A stretch of 64,000 nucleotides of DNA from Nioella aestuarii (GCF_050896395.1 NZ_JBPBBA010000002.1:124001-188000); one strand, 5' to 3'; shown: positions 36,979 through 47,444, counted from the first letter of the stretch. Notes: generated from the sequence alone by a model not told the origin. A program made the numbers and translations.

Positions 36979-37047
36979 GTATTCATTCCTTTTGAGTTGA
37001 TTGAATGTAATTGTCTCTCGACCTTGCACCGTTCCGCTGCTCCGTGC

Positions 37048-37063
37048 TGTGACAGGCATCACA
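37048..37063. promoter_or_regulatory. Perfect CRP-consensus site
   Basis: TGTGA-CAGGCA-TCACA matches both half-sites of the CRP consensus. It lies 70 bp upstream of the secreted-protein start at 36978 (minus strand) and about 255 bp upstream of the flavoprotein gene at 37319 (plus strand). A CRP-type gene is 3 kb away. Confidence 0.65.
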
Positions 37064-37318
37064 GCGCAGCCTGCCTGATCAAGACTGTTTTCGTCTGCCA
37101 TGCTCAGCTGGGTCTAAATGTCAGACCCTTGTATTTTGCAGCCCGCAGGTCCGCTCTGGGCCAAGATCAACTTCGGCAACGTGACCTTGCCTATGGGGTG
37201 TTGTGCAGCCTCCAAGATCATCAAAGAGTTCTTAGTTGCTGTTCAAGCGTTCCGTAGCGCGGCTCAGAGAGTAGGAAAGCGGGTTTAGTTCCGCACTCCG
37301 GTTTTGGAAAATATTGCA

Positions 37319-38557
37319 ATGTGGCTATCATGGGAGTCCGTCCGATTACTCAAGCCAGAAAAGGTCAAACAGGACTTGGTATCTGGGAAACACGAATTGA
37401 TCATTGTGGGGGCAGGCCCAGCCGGGGCGATGGCTGCCTACTGGGCAGCATCCAGGGGGGTGGATGTCACCATCTTGGACCGAGCTCCAGTAAAACGGGC
37501 CAAGCCTTGTGCAGGAGGACTATCAACAAAGGCTTTGGCGCTTTTACCTTTCTCGGTCGCGGACATTGTCGAAAGGTCGACAAGTCACATTATCGTCGGA
37601 CTTGGCAACAACACTGGAGTTGCCCTCACTGCAGAAGGAATCATCTGCGGATTTGTCGTTCGCGAAGACTTCGACCGCCATCTATTGAATCACGCGCTGA
37701 AAGCGGGCGCGCGGCTTCGAAGAATTGAGGAACTCCGCGGCCTCACCCTCGATCCCGAGCAAGTTCAACTCGAGATCAATGGGGGCGAAGTTCTTTCCAC
37801 GCAATACGTAATTGCCGCTGACGGTGCGAATAGTCGGATGCGCCGCTTGGCCGTTCCCCACGGTGCATTCTCGCGTGGTTTTGCGCTCGAGGGGACTATC
37901 TCTCGGAGCAAGCTGTCTTTTGCACCGGGAATGGAGCTGAACTTTGGTTGCCCACGGCTCGGGTATGGCTGGGTCTTCCCGAAGGCCGATCACGTCAACG
38001 TAGGCCTGTATACCAGCCAAGAGACGGTCCGGCTGAGCAAAGACATGTTGCGTGACTTTGCCAGTTCGAAACTGGGAACTGATCAGGTGGAAAGTATCGT
38101 CGGGTTCCCACTGGGTTTTGGCGGCGCGTCATACAGACAAACCGAGGAAAGGCTTTTGTTCGCGGGCGACGCAGCGGGGATGGTCGAGCCCCTTTTGGGT
38201 GAGGGTATCTACAACGCGATCAGATCGGGCGAGTTGGCGGGACTTGCAGTAGCCAACGCGCTCCGGCAACAGCGTCCTGCTCGCGAGTCGTACAATGCGT
38301 CGATGCGGCCCCTTCGACGCGATCTGAGGCGTGGCGAATGGGTATCCAAGTTGTTCTACAGGTACTTGGAAGAAATTGGATTCAAAGTCCTGCAAAACCG
38401 GGTGATCAGTGCAGGCTTGATAAGGGGATACGCCGCCGGAAGGACTTTTCACCAGATAATAGACCGATTTGCATTGATGCCGTGGCAGAAGCCGCTGCAG
38501 TCAGATCGCATCAAAGAGCTCGACTCCAGGGACGATAGTGGCTGTCTTCCGGATTAG
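37319..38557 (+). CDS. Geranylgeranyl-reductase-family FAD-dependent oxidoreductase
   Basis: 412 residues from the ATG at 37319 (a TTG at 37304 is in frame). FAD-binding Rossmann motif LIIVGAGPAGAMAAYWAASRG (about residues 27-47), CAGGLSTKAL, then ADGANSRMRR and the second FAD motif LLFAGDAAGMVEPLLGEGIYNAI, typical of this family, which includes BchP and archaeal lipid reductases. The conserved PCxGxL-like PCAGGLS is kept. No photosynthesis genes are nearby, so the substrate is more likely another isoprenoid or lipid double bond. The stop interlocks with that of the convergent membrane gene (TTAG). Confidence 0.82.
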   Translation: MWLSWESVRLLKPEKVKQDLVSGKHELIIVGAGPAGAMAAYWAASRGVDVTILDRAPVKRAKPCAGGLSTKALALLPFSVADIVERSTSHIIVGLGNNTGVALTAEGIICGFVVREDFDRHLLNHALKAGARLRRIEELRGLTLDPEQVQLEINGGEVLSTQYVIAADGANSRMRRLAVPHGAFSRGFALEGTISRSKLSFAPGMELNFGCPRLGYGWVFPKADHVNVGLYTSQETVRLSKDMLRDFASSKLGTDQVESIVGFPLGFGGASYRQTEERLLFAGDAAGMVEPLLGEGIYNAIRSGELAGLAVANALRQQRPARESYNASMRPLRRDLRRGEWVSKLFYRYLEEIGFKVLQNRVISAGLIRGYAAGRTFHQIIDRFALMPWQKPLQSDRIKELDSRDDSGCLPD

Positions 38558-39420
38558 GGTTGCGCGCCGGAACGACGTGCTCGCAACCACCCATGACCGG
38601 TCGCGGCCAACATCACAAGGACGAATGCGAGATATGCCCAGAGGGCCGGATTAGCCCAGTCGATGATCCGTTCGCCGCTCGCAGCGAGGTCGCCAGCCAG
38701 TCTCGCAAAGGCGACGGTCAGGAGAATCCCGTAGACAAACAGCGCAAGCAGAGCGTTTTCGACGCGCCAGAAATCTCTCTCATAGGCGATATGCATAAAC
38801 AAAAGACCATTCCCAAGACACCATGCACCGATTGCCCGCGCAGTCAGCGCGCTGAGAGGCCAGGGCCAGACCAGATCTTTGGTTTGGGCGGGGTAAAAGA
38901 ATAGCGCGAAACCAACGGCTAACAGGATGACACCCATTATCATGAACGAAGCGAGGCTCCAAAGAGGCATCAATGCCAGCTCTGTTTGATCCGGCCGGCT
39001 CACTCGAACCTGAAGAAACAGAAGAACAGCCATGACAACGGGGACCGCAGCATACACCACCAGCCAAACATATGTCACGAAGCGCGTGATCAGAGGGAAC
39101 TCCGGTCCAAAGTGAAAATTGCCCATATGCAACAGGGTCGCAATCAAGGTCATGGTGGTAAACATCAGCACCGCCGGTACAGCGATGCGAGCCCGTGACC
39201 AACTATCCTCTCGGGCCGAGGTCATTTCGATTACGCAGGCCGCGAGGTATCCACTCCCAAGAAACGCTGCGGTCATGGGAGGATTGACAGTCCACGAAAA
39301 AAGCAGATCCGTACGTGTCGGTGCCAAATAGAGAGGCAATCCAATGATCAAAACGAGAATGGCCGCGACGGTCAAAAGCAACCGCATCGCCGGCGTTGTC
39401 GGGTTGGAGTAGTCGGACAT
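38554..39420 (-). CDS. Multi-pass membrane protein of unknown function
   Basis: 288 residues; the ATG at 39420 follows GAGGCGCGG. Seven to eight hydrophobic segments, evenly spaced (for example LLTVAAILVLIIGLPLYLAP, then ARIAVPAVLMFTTMTLIATLL, ALFVYGILLTVAFARLAGDL). No motif that would identify a transporter or enzyme. It is convergent with the flavoprotein gene, and an inverted repeat (39439-39458) lies just upstream of it. Confidence 0.7.
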   Translation of the reverse strand: MSDYSNPTTPAMRLLLTVAAILVLIIGLPLYLAPTRTDLLFSWTVNPPMTAAFLGSGYLAACVIEMTSAREDSWSRARIAVPAVLMFTTMTLIATLLHMGNFHFGPEFPLITRFVTYVWLVVYAAVPVVMAVLLFLQVRVSRPDQTELALMPLWSLASFMIMGVILLAVGFALFFYPAQTKDLVWPWPLSALTARAIGAWCLGNGLLFMHIAYERDFWRVENALLALFVYGILLTVAFARLAGDLAASGERIIDWANPALWAYLAFVLVMLAATGHGWLRARRSGAQP

Positions 39421-39438
39421 CCGCGCCTCTAGCTAACT

Positions 39439-39458
39439 TGGTTCCGAAAGTGGAACCA
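39439..39458. promoter_or_regulatory. Operator-like inverted repeat upstream of the membrane gene
   Basis: TGGTTCC-GAAAGT-GGAACCA, perfect 7-bp arms with a 6-bp spacer, 18-38 bp upstream of the start at 39420. Its position suggests a repressor site or leader hairpin. Confidence 0.4.
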
Positions 39459-39535
39459 CGATCTATTAGAGCACAGATCACCAATTGCCCGGAGCACTAA
39501 ATTTTCAGCGCGCCAATTCAAGAGGACGAGATGAA

Positions 39536-40093
39536 ATGCGGCACCAGACAACGAAACAGGTGGTTCGACAGAGGTTACGCATCCACCTCGTCGGATGGTC
39601 TGATCGCGATATGCTTGAAGGCTGGCTGGCCGATGGGCTCATTGCCCTGACCCTGCAGACACCGCGCTGTGCCGTCGTTGCGTTCGTTCAGGACCCTCTG
39701 TCGCCCGGGTCCGATTTCTACGGATCACTTTTGATGCAGCGGCCATCTGAATGGCTTGCGAACCCGCAGGATGATCCGCGATCGGACCTTCAGATCGCAC
39801 AGGACGATCCCTTGCCGATGTCCGTCATCCGGCTGGAAAGCCAGCTCGCCCTGCAGACGGGGATCCAGACGATCACCTCCGTGACCGTGTCTCTCACAAA
39901 GCGCGCCGCCGCCATGGTGGTCGCCGCGCAGCGCGATGCGCTCGGCCGGCTGACTGCAGCCGGACTAGCCGATGGCATCGGCCTAGCAAGTCTCGAAATG
40001 ACGATGTGCCTGAGTGGAACCGAAGCAACCGTCCGGAATGTCTCCCATAACGGAGAAACACTCTATCAGGAAACTCGCTCAAGATGCCCGTGA
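39536..40093 (+). CDS. Hypothetical protein
   Basis: 185 residues from the ATG at 39536 (GAGGACGAG upstream). Soluble, no signal peptide or membrane segment. Features seen: VRQRLRIHLVGWSDRDMLEGWLADG near the start, LQDPLSPGSD-like VQDPLSPGSDFYGS, and a C-terminal alpha/beta region VTVSLTKRAAAMVVAAQRDAL. I do not recognise the family. It ends about 90 bp before the broken enoyl-CoA hydratase gene on the other strand. Confidence 0.45.
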   Translation: MRHQTTKQVVRQRLRIHLVGWSDRDMLEGWLADGLIALTLQTPRCAVVAFVQDPLSPGSDFYGSLLMQRPSEWLANPQDDPRSDLQIAQDDPLPMSVIRLESQLALQTGIQTITSVTVSLTKRAAAMVVAAQRDALGRLTAAGLADGIGLASLEMTMCLSGTEATVRNVSHNGETLYQETRSRCP

Positions 40094-40185
40094 ACGGGTA
40101 TCACAATGACCTGCAGAAGCTCAGTTATGTCCACACGCCCCGCATTGGCAATGAATTACCTGGGCGGGCGGCTACCAGGATGCGC

Positions 40186-40599
40186 CTACCGCTTGTACCG
40201 GCTGATATGCCTCAGCTGGAGGGGCCGTTTATCCGCCCACATCGCAAGTTCCATGCCCCCTGCCACAGCGGGACCGGCAACCGCTGCAATCACAGGCTTG
40301 GAAAGGTTCAGACGGCTCGGCCCCATCGGGGCCATGGGTGGCTCGCCAGTATCGGGGATGTCATAAGGGGCCATCGCCCCGACACCGGCCAACCGGGCTG
40401 CGTGTTTCAAGTCCCACCCGGCACAGAATGCCCCGCCCTCGCCCCAAAAGACGGCCACAGAGGCGCTGTCATCGCGTTCGAAGGTCAGGAAGGCGTCAAA
40501 AAGGGCCGCCGCGCTATCGGGATCCATCGCATTGCGCGCTTCTGGTCGGGAATGGATCACGGTCCAGACCGCGCCATTTGTTTCGATACGCACCGTCAT
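40186..40599 (-). pseudogene. Truncated enoyl-CoA hydratase/isomerase
   Basis: The ATG at 40599 follows GAGGAC. The first about 125 residues match the crotonase family: VIHSRPEARNAMDPDSAAAL, GGAFCAGWDLKHAARLAG and the oxyanion helix VIAAVAGPAVAGGMELAMWAD. The match ends there and a 12-residue tail (PLQLRHISRYKR) follows before the stop; intact enzymes are about 260 residues. The catalytic Glu region and C-terminal helices are missing, so it is most likely inactive. It marks a rearrangement point at about 40.2 kb, the left edge of the sugar-utilisation island. Confidence 0.75.
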
Positions 40600-40690
40600 G
40601 GGAAGTCCTCGTCATGGCTATCATTGCCGAGTGTCCCATATCTGGCCCGGATTGCCAGCCATCCGCGCCCTCACCGAACGCGTCGTAAGA

Positions 40691-41878
40691 TCACTCAAGC
40701 GCCGCCATGATCCCGCGAAGCTCCGCCAGCCCGCGCATACGACCGACCAGCGGATAGCCCGGCATCATCGGACGGTCCAGATCAGACAAAAGGGACTGCC
40801 CGTGATCCGGCCGCATCGGAATCTGCCAATCAGCACGCCCTGCTGCCTGTCTGCGGGTCTCTTCAGCCAGAAGGGCGCGGATGGTCGCGACCATGTTTGT
40901 ATCCCCGGCCAGATGCTCGGATTCATGGAAGCTCACGCGGGGGGCGTCTGCGGGGCCTTGTCTTAGGGTGTTGCGCAAATGGACAAAGTGGATGCGCGGG
41001 CCAAGTCGGTTAACGAAATCCACAGGGTCAAAGCCCTCAGCCACGCCCAGAGATCCGGTGCAAAGGGTCGCGCCACTGGCAGGGCTGTCGACCGCCGACA
41101 ACACCCGTTCATAGTCATGAGTTGAGGACATGACTCGTGGCAGACCAAGCAGGGGAAAGGGCGGGTCATCGGGATGACAGCACAGCCTGATCCCAAGCGC
41201 CTCGGCGGTTGGGACAACTTCGGACAGGAAATCGATCAGGTTCAGACGCAGCCGGTCGGGCGTGATACCGTCATAATTGGCCAGTTGCCTGCGCACGTCA
41301 TCCAAGGTCCAGCGTTCATTCGCGCCCGGCAGGCCCGCAACGATGTTCGAGCACAGCTCGGCCCTAGCGCTGTCGTCCATCTGCATCAGACGTTCGGAAG
41401 CGGCCAGCCGGATCTTCTCGCCATAGTCCTGCTTTGCCCCGTCCCGCGCCAAGAGGTGCAGGTCAAAGACCGCGAAATCCACAAGATCGAAATCCATCGT
41501 GGTTCCACCGTTCGACAGCGGTTTGCGCAGTTCCGTGCGGGTCCAGTCCAGCACCGGCATGAAATTGTAGCAGACTGTCTCGATCCCACAGGAAGCGAGG
41601 TTCTTCAGGCTTTGCCGGTACGTTTCGTAGTGCTCTCTGACCGGTCCGGTCTGGGTTTTGATCGCCTCCGAGACCGGCAGGCTTTCCACCACGTCCCATG
41701 TCAGCCCCGATCCGCCACCCTCGATCTGAGCCTTGCGGGTCTCGATGTCATCGATCGTCCAGACACCGCCAGAGGCGACATGGTGCAGAGCCGAGACAAT
41801 GCCACAAGCCCCGGTCTGCCGGATCTCCGGGATCGTGATCTCGTCTGCGGGTCCAAACCAGCGCCAGGTCTCTTTCAT
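40691..41878 (-). CDS. uxuA: Mannonate dehydratase
   Basis: 395 residues, full family length. Converts D-mannonate to 2-keto-3-deoxygluconate, the last step before the KDG kinase in hexuronate use. Typical sequence: MKETWRWFGPADEITIPEIRQTGACGIVSALHH at the N-terminus, LASCGIETVCYNFMPVLDWTRTEL, LCCHPDDPPFPLLGLPRVMS, and HFVHLRNT with metal-binding Cys/His residues, then MRPDHGQSLL. Directly followed upstream by the ABC sugar importer genes, so the importer probably brings a sugar acid or glycoside whose carbon can enter the mannonate route. Confidence 0.92.
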   Translation of the reverse strand: MKETWRWFGPADEITIPEIRQTGACGIVSALHHVASGGVWTIDDIETRKAQIEGGGSGLTWDVVESLPVSEAIKTQTGPVREHYETYRQSLKNLASCGIETVCYNFMPVLDWTRTELRKPLSNGGTTMDFDLVDFAVFDLHLLARDGAKQDYGEKIRLAASERLMQMDDSARAELCSNIVAGLPGANERWTLDDVRRQLANYDGITPDRLRLNLIDFLSEVVPTAEALGIRLCCHPDDPPFPLLGLPRVMSSTHDYERVLSAVDSPASGATLCTGSLGVAEGFDPVDFVNRLGPRIHFVHLRNTLRQGPADAPRVSFHESEHLAGDTNMVATIRALLAEETRRQAAGRADWQIPMRPDHGQSLLSDLDRPMMPGYPLVGRMRGLAELRGIMAALE

Positions 41879-41885
41879 TGCGGTT

Positions 41886-42965
<1,080 letters not shown>

Positions 42966-42997
42966 CTGTCAGCCCTTTCTTGTCCTTGCGCGCCAGG

Positions 42998-44050
42998 TTA
43001 TTTGCCGCCTGTCGAGGCGATGCCGGTCGCGATATATTTTTGCAGGAACATGAACACCGTCGCGATTGGCAGCAGCGTCAGAACGGTCATGGCCAGCAAG
43101 CTTGGCCAATCTGTCTGAAGCTCGCCCTGGAAGGAGTTCAGCGCCAATTGAAGGGTGAAATTTTCCGACTGTGTCAGCACGATCAGCGGCCACAGGAAAT
43201 CATTCCACCGCCACATGATTGCAAGGATGGCCAGCACCGCGATGGCCGGGGCTGAAAGCGGAATGATGATCCGCCAGAAAATCTTCCATTCGCTGGCCTT
43301 GTCCATGCGGGCGGCGTCCAGGATCTCGTCGGGGATGGTGATCATGTATTGGCGCAGCAGAAACACCCCCGTCGGTGTCGCCGCCCCCGGTATGATCACA
43401 CCCCAGAGCGAGTTGAACATCCCCAGTTCCGTGACGATCAAGAACAACGGCACCAGAACCACCGTCTGCGGGATCATCAGCGTGCCCACAACCAGCAGCA
43501 GCACCGATGTGCGCCCCCTGAATTCATATTTCGACAAGGCGAAGGCCGCCATGGAATTGACCAGCAGCATCAGCAGCGTCGCAGTGACGGTAATGAAGGT
43601 CGAGTTCCAGAAGAAGCGCAGGAAGTTGAACCTTTCGAACAGGCTGGTGAAGTTCTCAGTCGCGAAGGCGATGTGTTCAATCGGTTCAAGCTGGTTGGCC
43701 TGCAGACGAATGCGGTTTTCCGGGTCAACCGGCAGCACCACTTCTGCACGGCCAGCGGCACGACGGGTCTGGGCCACAACCTCGCCCGCATATTCGCCTT
43801 CGGTCACCGTGAACAGCAGCAGCGGTTCGTCGAAGCCGGGAACCTCTGCCGTTTCCTGCGCATAAGGAAGGAAACGGGGCGGGAAACGGTCCAGCTCATT
43901 TGGGGTCTTGAAGCTGGACAGAACCAGCCAGATCACAGGGCCAAACATCAGGAAGACACCCATGATCAGGTAGGTGTAGGACACCCAGTCCGTCCAATGC
44001 AGCCGCCCCTTGCCGCGCGTGGCGGTCAGGAAAGAGATCGCTCTACCCAT
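42998..44050 (-). CDS. ABC sugar importer permease (MalG type)
   Basis: 350 residues, six membrane segments. The EAA loop facing the ATPase reads DEILDAARMDKASEWKIFWRIIIPLSAPA, and the protein ends KYIATGIASTGGK as in MalG-like permeases. A large periplasmic loop (about residues 40-120) between segments 1 and 2 is longer than usual. The start overlaps the upstream permease by 8 bases. Confidence 0.92.
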   Translation of the reverse strand: MGRAISFLTATRGKGRLHWTDWVSYTYLIMGVFLMFGPVIWLVLSSFKTPNELDRFPPRFLPYAQETAEVPGFDEPLLLFTVTEGEYAGEVVAQTRRAAGRAEVVLPVDPENRIRLQANQLEPIEHIAFATENFTSLFERFNFLRFFWNSTFITVTATLLMLLVNSMAAFALSKYEFRGRTSVLLLVVGTLMIPQTVVLVPLFLIVTELGMFNSLWGVIIPGAATPTGVFLLRQYMITIPDEILDAARMDKASEWKIFWRIIIPLSAPAIAVLAILAIMWRWNDFLWPLIVLTQSENFTLQLALNSFQGELQTDWPSLLAMTVLTLLPIATVFMFLQKYIATGIASTGGK

Positions 44051-45011
44051 TGACGTTCCTCCTGTTGACCCAAAGTTGCACCAGCGTCAGAACGACCAGC
44101 ACAAGCGCCACCAAAAGCGATGCGGCGGCGGCAAGACCAAACAGGCGCGGCGCACCGGCAAAGCCCTCTTCATAGATGTATTGAATGATGAAGGTTGTTG
44201 CCGTGCCCGGGCCACCCCCAGTGAAGGCGTAGATCTCATCGAAGGTCTGCACGCCCTTGATCAGGGCCAGCACAAGAACCACCAGCATTGTCGGTGACAG
44301 AAGCGGCAAGGTAATGCGGCGGAAGGTTCGCCACGGGCTGGCGCGGTCCATCGTGGCTGCCTCATAGACGTCGCGGGGGATCGCCTGAAGCCCGGCCAGA
44401 AGGATCAACGTGTAGAACCCCATATGGGCCCAGACTGAGATAAAGACTGACCACGCAAAGGCCCATTGCGCATCGACAAGCCAGTTATAGCCCCCGATCC
44501 CGGTCCAATCGAGAAACGCGTTCATCACGCCTTCGCGTTGCAGGATCCACTTCCAGATCAACGCCACCACAACGGGCGATAGCAACACGGGAAAGAAAAA
44601 GACCGAGCGGAAAAAGCCGCGCGCCCGGATATCGCGGTTCAGAATAATCGCGGTCAGCAACGAGAAGCCGACCATGAACCCAACCTGCAAGGTCACGAAC
44701 CACGTCGTGTTCCAGACCGCGCGCCAGAACTTGTCTTCGCGGCAACTGTTGGGATCAAGGTAGTTGCTGCAATCCAGCAGCGTTCCAAAGTTTTGCGCCC
44801 CGACAAAGGGCCGGTCTGCCAATAGCACATTGTCGCTGCCGGTCAGGGCATAGACCATGTTCAGGATAACCGGCAAAAACGCGAAAAGGCCGAAGAGAAT
44901 CAGGTTCGGCAGCAGGAAAGCCCATGCCAGCCGGTTGATACCTAGAAGGCGCTGAAGCGCCAGCATCGGAATCTCCACCAGCCGCATGATGGGCGTGATG
45001 ATGCTTAACAT
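44043..45011 (-). CDS. ABC sugar importer permease (MalF/UgpA type)
   Basis: 322 residues from the ATG at 45011 (GGGAGGAGGGGTC upstream). Six membrane segments; EAA loop RDVYEAATMDRASPWRTFRRITLPLLSP. A periplasmic loop with two Cys (LLDCSNYLDPNSCREDKF) could form a disulfide. It pairs with the MalG-type permease and is separated from the binding-protein gene by a hairpin at 45031-45059. Confidence 0.92.
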   Translation of the reverse strand: MLSIITPIMRLVEIPMLALQRLLGINRLAWAFLLPNLILFGLFAFLPVILNMVYALTGSDNVLLADRPFVGAQNFGTLLDCSNYLDPNSCREDKFWRAVWNTTWFVTLQVGFMVGFSLLTAIILNRDIRARGFFRSVFFFPVLLSPVVVALIWKWILQREGVMNAFLDWTGIGGYNWLVDAQWAFAWSVFISVWAHMGFYTLILLAGLQAIPRDVYEAATMDRASPWRTFRRITLPLLSPTMLVVLVLALIKGVQTFDEIYAFTGGGPGTATTFIIQYIYEEGFAGAPRLFGLAAAASLLVALVLVVLTLVQLWVNRRNVNG

Positions 45012-45030
45012 GACCCCTCCTCCCTGGGTG

Positions 45031-45059
45031 GCCCCCCGCACCGGCACGGAGCGAGGGGC
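45031..45059 (-). terminator. Intercistronic hairpin after the sugar-binding protein gene
   Basis: Arms 45031-45039 and 45051-45059 form a 9-bp stem with one wobble pair, loop of 11 with an internal CCGG; no T-run. It lies just after the binding-protein stop. Confidence 0.5.
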
Positions 45060-45069
45060 GATGGTCAGA

Positions 45070-46341
45070 TCAGTTGGCTTCCGCCATTGCAGCTTCCAGA
45101 TCGGCAGCAGCACGTTCCATGGCTTCGGCCACGGTCAGTTCACCAACGATGGCCTGGCTCAGGCGTTCCACGGTGATGCCATACATCGCGCGGTTGCCTG
45201 CATAACCCTGGTAGGCGAACGCAATCGGGGAAACGTCACCCAGATCGGCCGCGAAGGCCGACAGGGCTGCGGCGGCTGCCGGGGATGCACCCTCGAACTC
45301 GACGCCGGCGTTCGCCACGCCCAGATGGGCCGGCAGGTTACGGGTGCGTGCGGTCACTTCTGCATACACATCCGCCTGTGCGAGATAGTCGATCACAGCG
45401 GCCACGGCCTCGGGGTGTTCGGTCTGGCTGAAGCCAACGATACCCGCGCCACCCGGCATACCGGAACAGGCGCCAGCGGGGCCACAGGGGCTGCCGACAA
45501 CCTGCCAGTCGAAGAAGTCACCAACCTGTTCGTCCATACGGCCGACCTGCCAGGAGCCGGAGTAGTAGAACACCAGCTCGCCATTGATGAATTCCTGTGC
45601 CGCGTCGCGATAGGTGGCACCACCCTGTCCGGCCCACACGTCGCGCGCGATGGTGCCGTCGTTGTGCCAATCCACGAACTGCTGAGCGAAGGCAGTAAAG
45701 CCGTCGTCGACAAGGCGGCCATTGCCATCTTCGTCAAACAGCTGTGCGCCATAGGAAATCGCGGGGCCTGCCACACGGTGGCCGGACCGGTCGATCGCCA
45801 TCGGGAAGTCGGCATCGGTTGCCTCTGCAACGGCCCGCGCAGCTGCGGCCCATTCATCCCAGGTCGCGTCATTTGCGGGCATCTCAATGCCTGCCTGCTC
45901 AAAGAGCGAGGCGTTGACGAATGCACCGGTGATCGTCAGCTGGCTGTGCATACCATAGATGCCGTCGCCGCCTGCCGTACCGCGATACCAGCCGAGCGTG
46001 CCGCCAAAGTTGGATTCCCAGTAATCACGATCCACATAGGGCGCGAGGTCGAGATAGTATTCGTTCAGACCACCAAGGTCGGTGACCTTCGCGATGTCAG
46101 GCCCGGTGCCTGCTGCCAGCTGCACCGGCAGGTTTTCCAGGATGGCCTGATAGGGCACCACGTCAACAACGACGTCGATGCCGGGGTTTGCGGCCTCAAA
46201 GCGGCTCAGCACGTCTTCGTAGACTTCGCATTCATTGCCGTCCGAATAGCACATAAAGCGGACTTCCTGCGCCGCAGCGGCACCTGCCGCCACACCCAGG
46301 ACTGCCGCCATGGCAGTGGTCATCAAAACGTTCTTCTTCAT
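45070..46341 (-). CDS. ABC sugar-binding periplasmic protein
   Basis: 423 residues from the ATG at 46341 (AGGGAGGAACC upstream). Signal peptide residues 1-24 (MKKNVLMTTAMAAVLGVAAG, ending AAAAQ). Family 1 solute-binding protein fold: VLSRFEAANPGIDVVVDVVPYQAI, LAAGTGPDIAKVTDLGG, GGAGIVGFSQTEHPEAVAAVIDYLAQ. Aromatic residues (YYLDLAPYVDRDYWE, GWYRGTAGG) are suited to sugar stacking. Together with the neighbouring genes the ligand may be a uronate, a glycoside or sulfoquinovosyl glycerol. Confidence 0.9.
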   Translation of the reverse strand: MKKNVLMTTAMAAVLGVAAGAAAAQEVRFMCYSDGNECEVYEDVLSRFEAANPGIDVVVDVVPYQAILENLPVQLAAGTGPDIAKVTDLGGLNEYYLDLAPYVDRDYWESNFGGTLGWYRGTAGGDGIYGMHSQLTITGAFVNASLFEQAGIEMPANDATWDEWAAAARAVAEATDADFPMAIDRSGHRVAGPAISYGAQLFDEDGNGRLVDDGFTAFAQQFVDWHNDGTIARDVWAGQGGATYRDAAQEFINGELVFYYSGSWQVGRMDEQVGDFFDWQVVGSPCGPAGACSGMPGGAGIVGFSQTEHPEAVAAVIDYLAQADVYAEVTARTRNLPAHLGVANAGVEFEGASPAAAAALSAFAADLGDVSPIAFAYQGYAGNRAMYGITVERLSQAIVGELTVAEAMERAAADLEAAMAEAN

Positions 46342-46376
46342 TTCAGGTTCCTCCCTTTGGTCCTGTTTGGTCTTGG

Positions 46377-47444
46377 TTAGGTCTGGGCAGATGGCATCCA
46401 CCCTTGGTAAAGCGCGTCCTCGGCGGTCAGTGGCAGACTCACCGGGGTTCCAGCTTTTGCAGATTGATAGATCGCCGTCACCAGTTCGATGGACCGACGA
46501 CCATCCATCAACGTCACTTCTTGCCCGCCCTCCCCAGCAAGCGCATCCGCTATGGCATCCAGATAGCCCGCAAAGCCCGCATGTCCGGAGGGCACCTGCG
46601 CCAGAACGGTGTCGATTTGATCTTGAGTAACCGGCGCGCGGGCGATGAATTTCCAGGTGTCCTGTGCAGGCGTGTAGGGCGCATCGCCGCTTTCGGCGGT
46701 GAACCCCTCGAAACAGAACCGCAGCCGCGTGGTGTCATTCCCAGCCCCGAGCGTGACCGAGCTGGTCGCCAGCGCGCCCGTCGCCATGCGGAAGGACAGG
46801 GCCGCGCAATCCTCGGTCTCGATTTCATTTACGCGGGTGTCAGTCATTGCAAAGACTTGCGAAACAGGGCCCATCACATGGCATAGCAAATCATGGGCAT
46901 GAATGGCGTGACCAAGCAAAGAGCCGCCGGATTCCCCCACCCAAGTGCCGCGCCACGGCACCGCGTAATAGGCGGCGTTCCGGTTCCAGTGCGTTTCCAG
47001 AGCTGCGGCATAGGCCCTGCCCGCAAGCCCCGCATGTTCAAGCGCAATCAGTTGTGCGATGGCCTTGCCGAACCGATATTGGAACACCGGGAAGACCAGC
47101 TTGCCGGTTCGCTCCGCCACCTCTTGCAGCGCGTCAGCCTCAACCATCGACCGGGCAATCGGCTTTTCGCAGATTGCGTGCTTGCCGGCCTCCAGCACCT
47201 TCACCGTCACGGGGAAATGCAGATGCGGTGGCAGGCATATGTCGATCAGGTCGATATGCGGATCGTCAAGAACCGCGTCCAGATCGTCAGAAATCGCGAT
47301 GTGGGGATCGTTATCGGTGGCCTTTGCCGCCCGCGCCTTGTCCAGATCACACATAACCGCCACGCGGAACCGGTCCGGCAAAGCGCGATAGCCCGCCAAA
47401 TGCTCGGCCCCGATCCCGGCCCCTATGATCGCGACCCGGATCAT
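46377..47444 (-). CDS. Gfo/Idh/MocA-family oxidoreductase (1)
   Basis: 355 residues from the ATG at 47444, overlapping the next gene's stop as ATGA. N-terminal NAD(P) fold (MIRVAIIGAGIGAEHLAGYRALP), DICLPPHLHFPVTVKVLEAGKHAICEKPIARS with the conserved EKP lysine (about residue 95). C-terminal beta sheet with the substrate motif GESGGSLLGHAIHAHDLL. These enzymes oxidise or transiently oxidise sugars. Last of three consecutive MocA-type genes in the operon with the ABC importer and uxuA. Confidence 0.88.
   Translation of the reverse strand: MIRVAIIGAGIGAEHLAGYRALPDRFRVAVMCDLDKARAAKATDNDPHIAISDDLDAVLDDPHIDLIDICLPPHLHFPVTVKVLEAGKHAICEKPIARSMVEADALQEVAERTGKLVFPVFQYRFGKAIAQLIALEHAGLAGRAYAAALETHWNRNAAYYAVPWRGTWVGESGGSLLGHAIHAHDLLCHVMGPVSQVFAMTDTRVNEIETEDCAALSFRMATGALATSSVTLGAGNDTTRLRFCFEGFTAESGDAPYTPAQDTWKFIARAPVTQDQIDTVLAQVPSGHAGFAGYLDAIADALAGEGGQEVTLMDGRRSIELVTAIYQSAKAGTPVSLPLTAEDALYQGWMPSAQT

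Noticed and set aside
37319..38557. Geranylgeranyl reductase as evidence for bacteriochlorophyll synthesis (BchP)
   Set aside because: No other photosynthesis gene is present in the window and the family is functionally broad.
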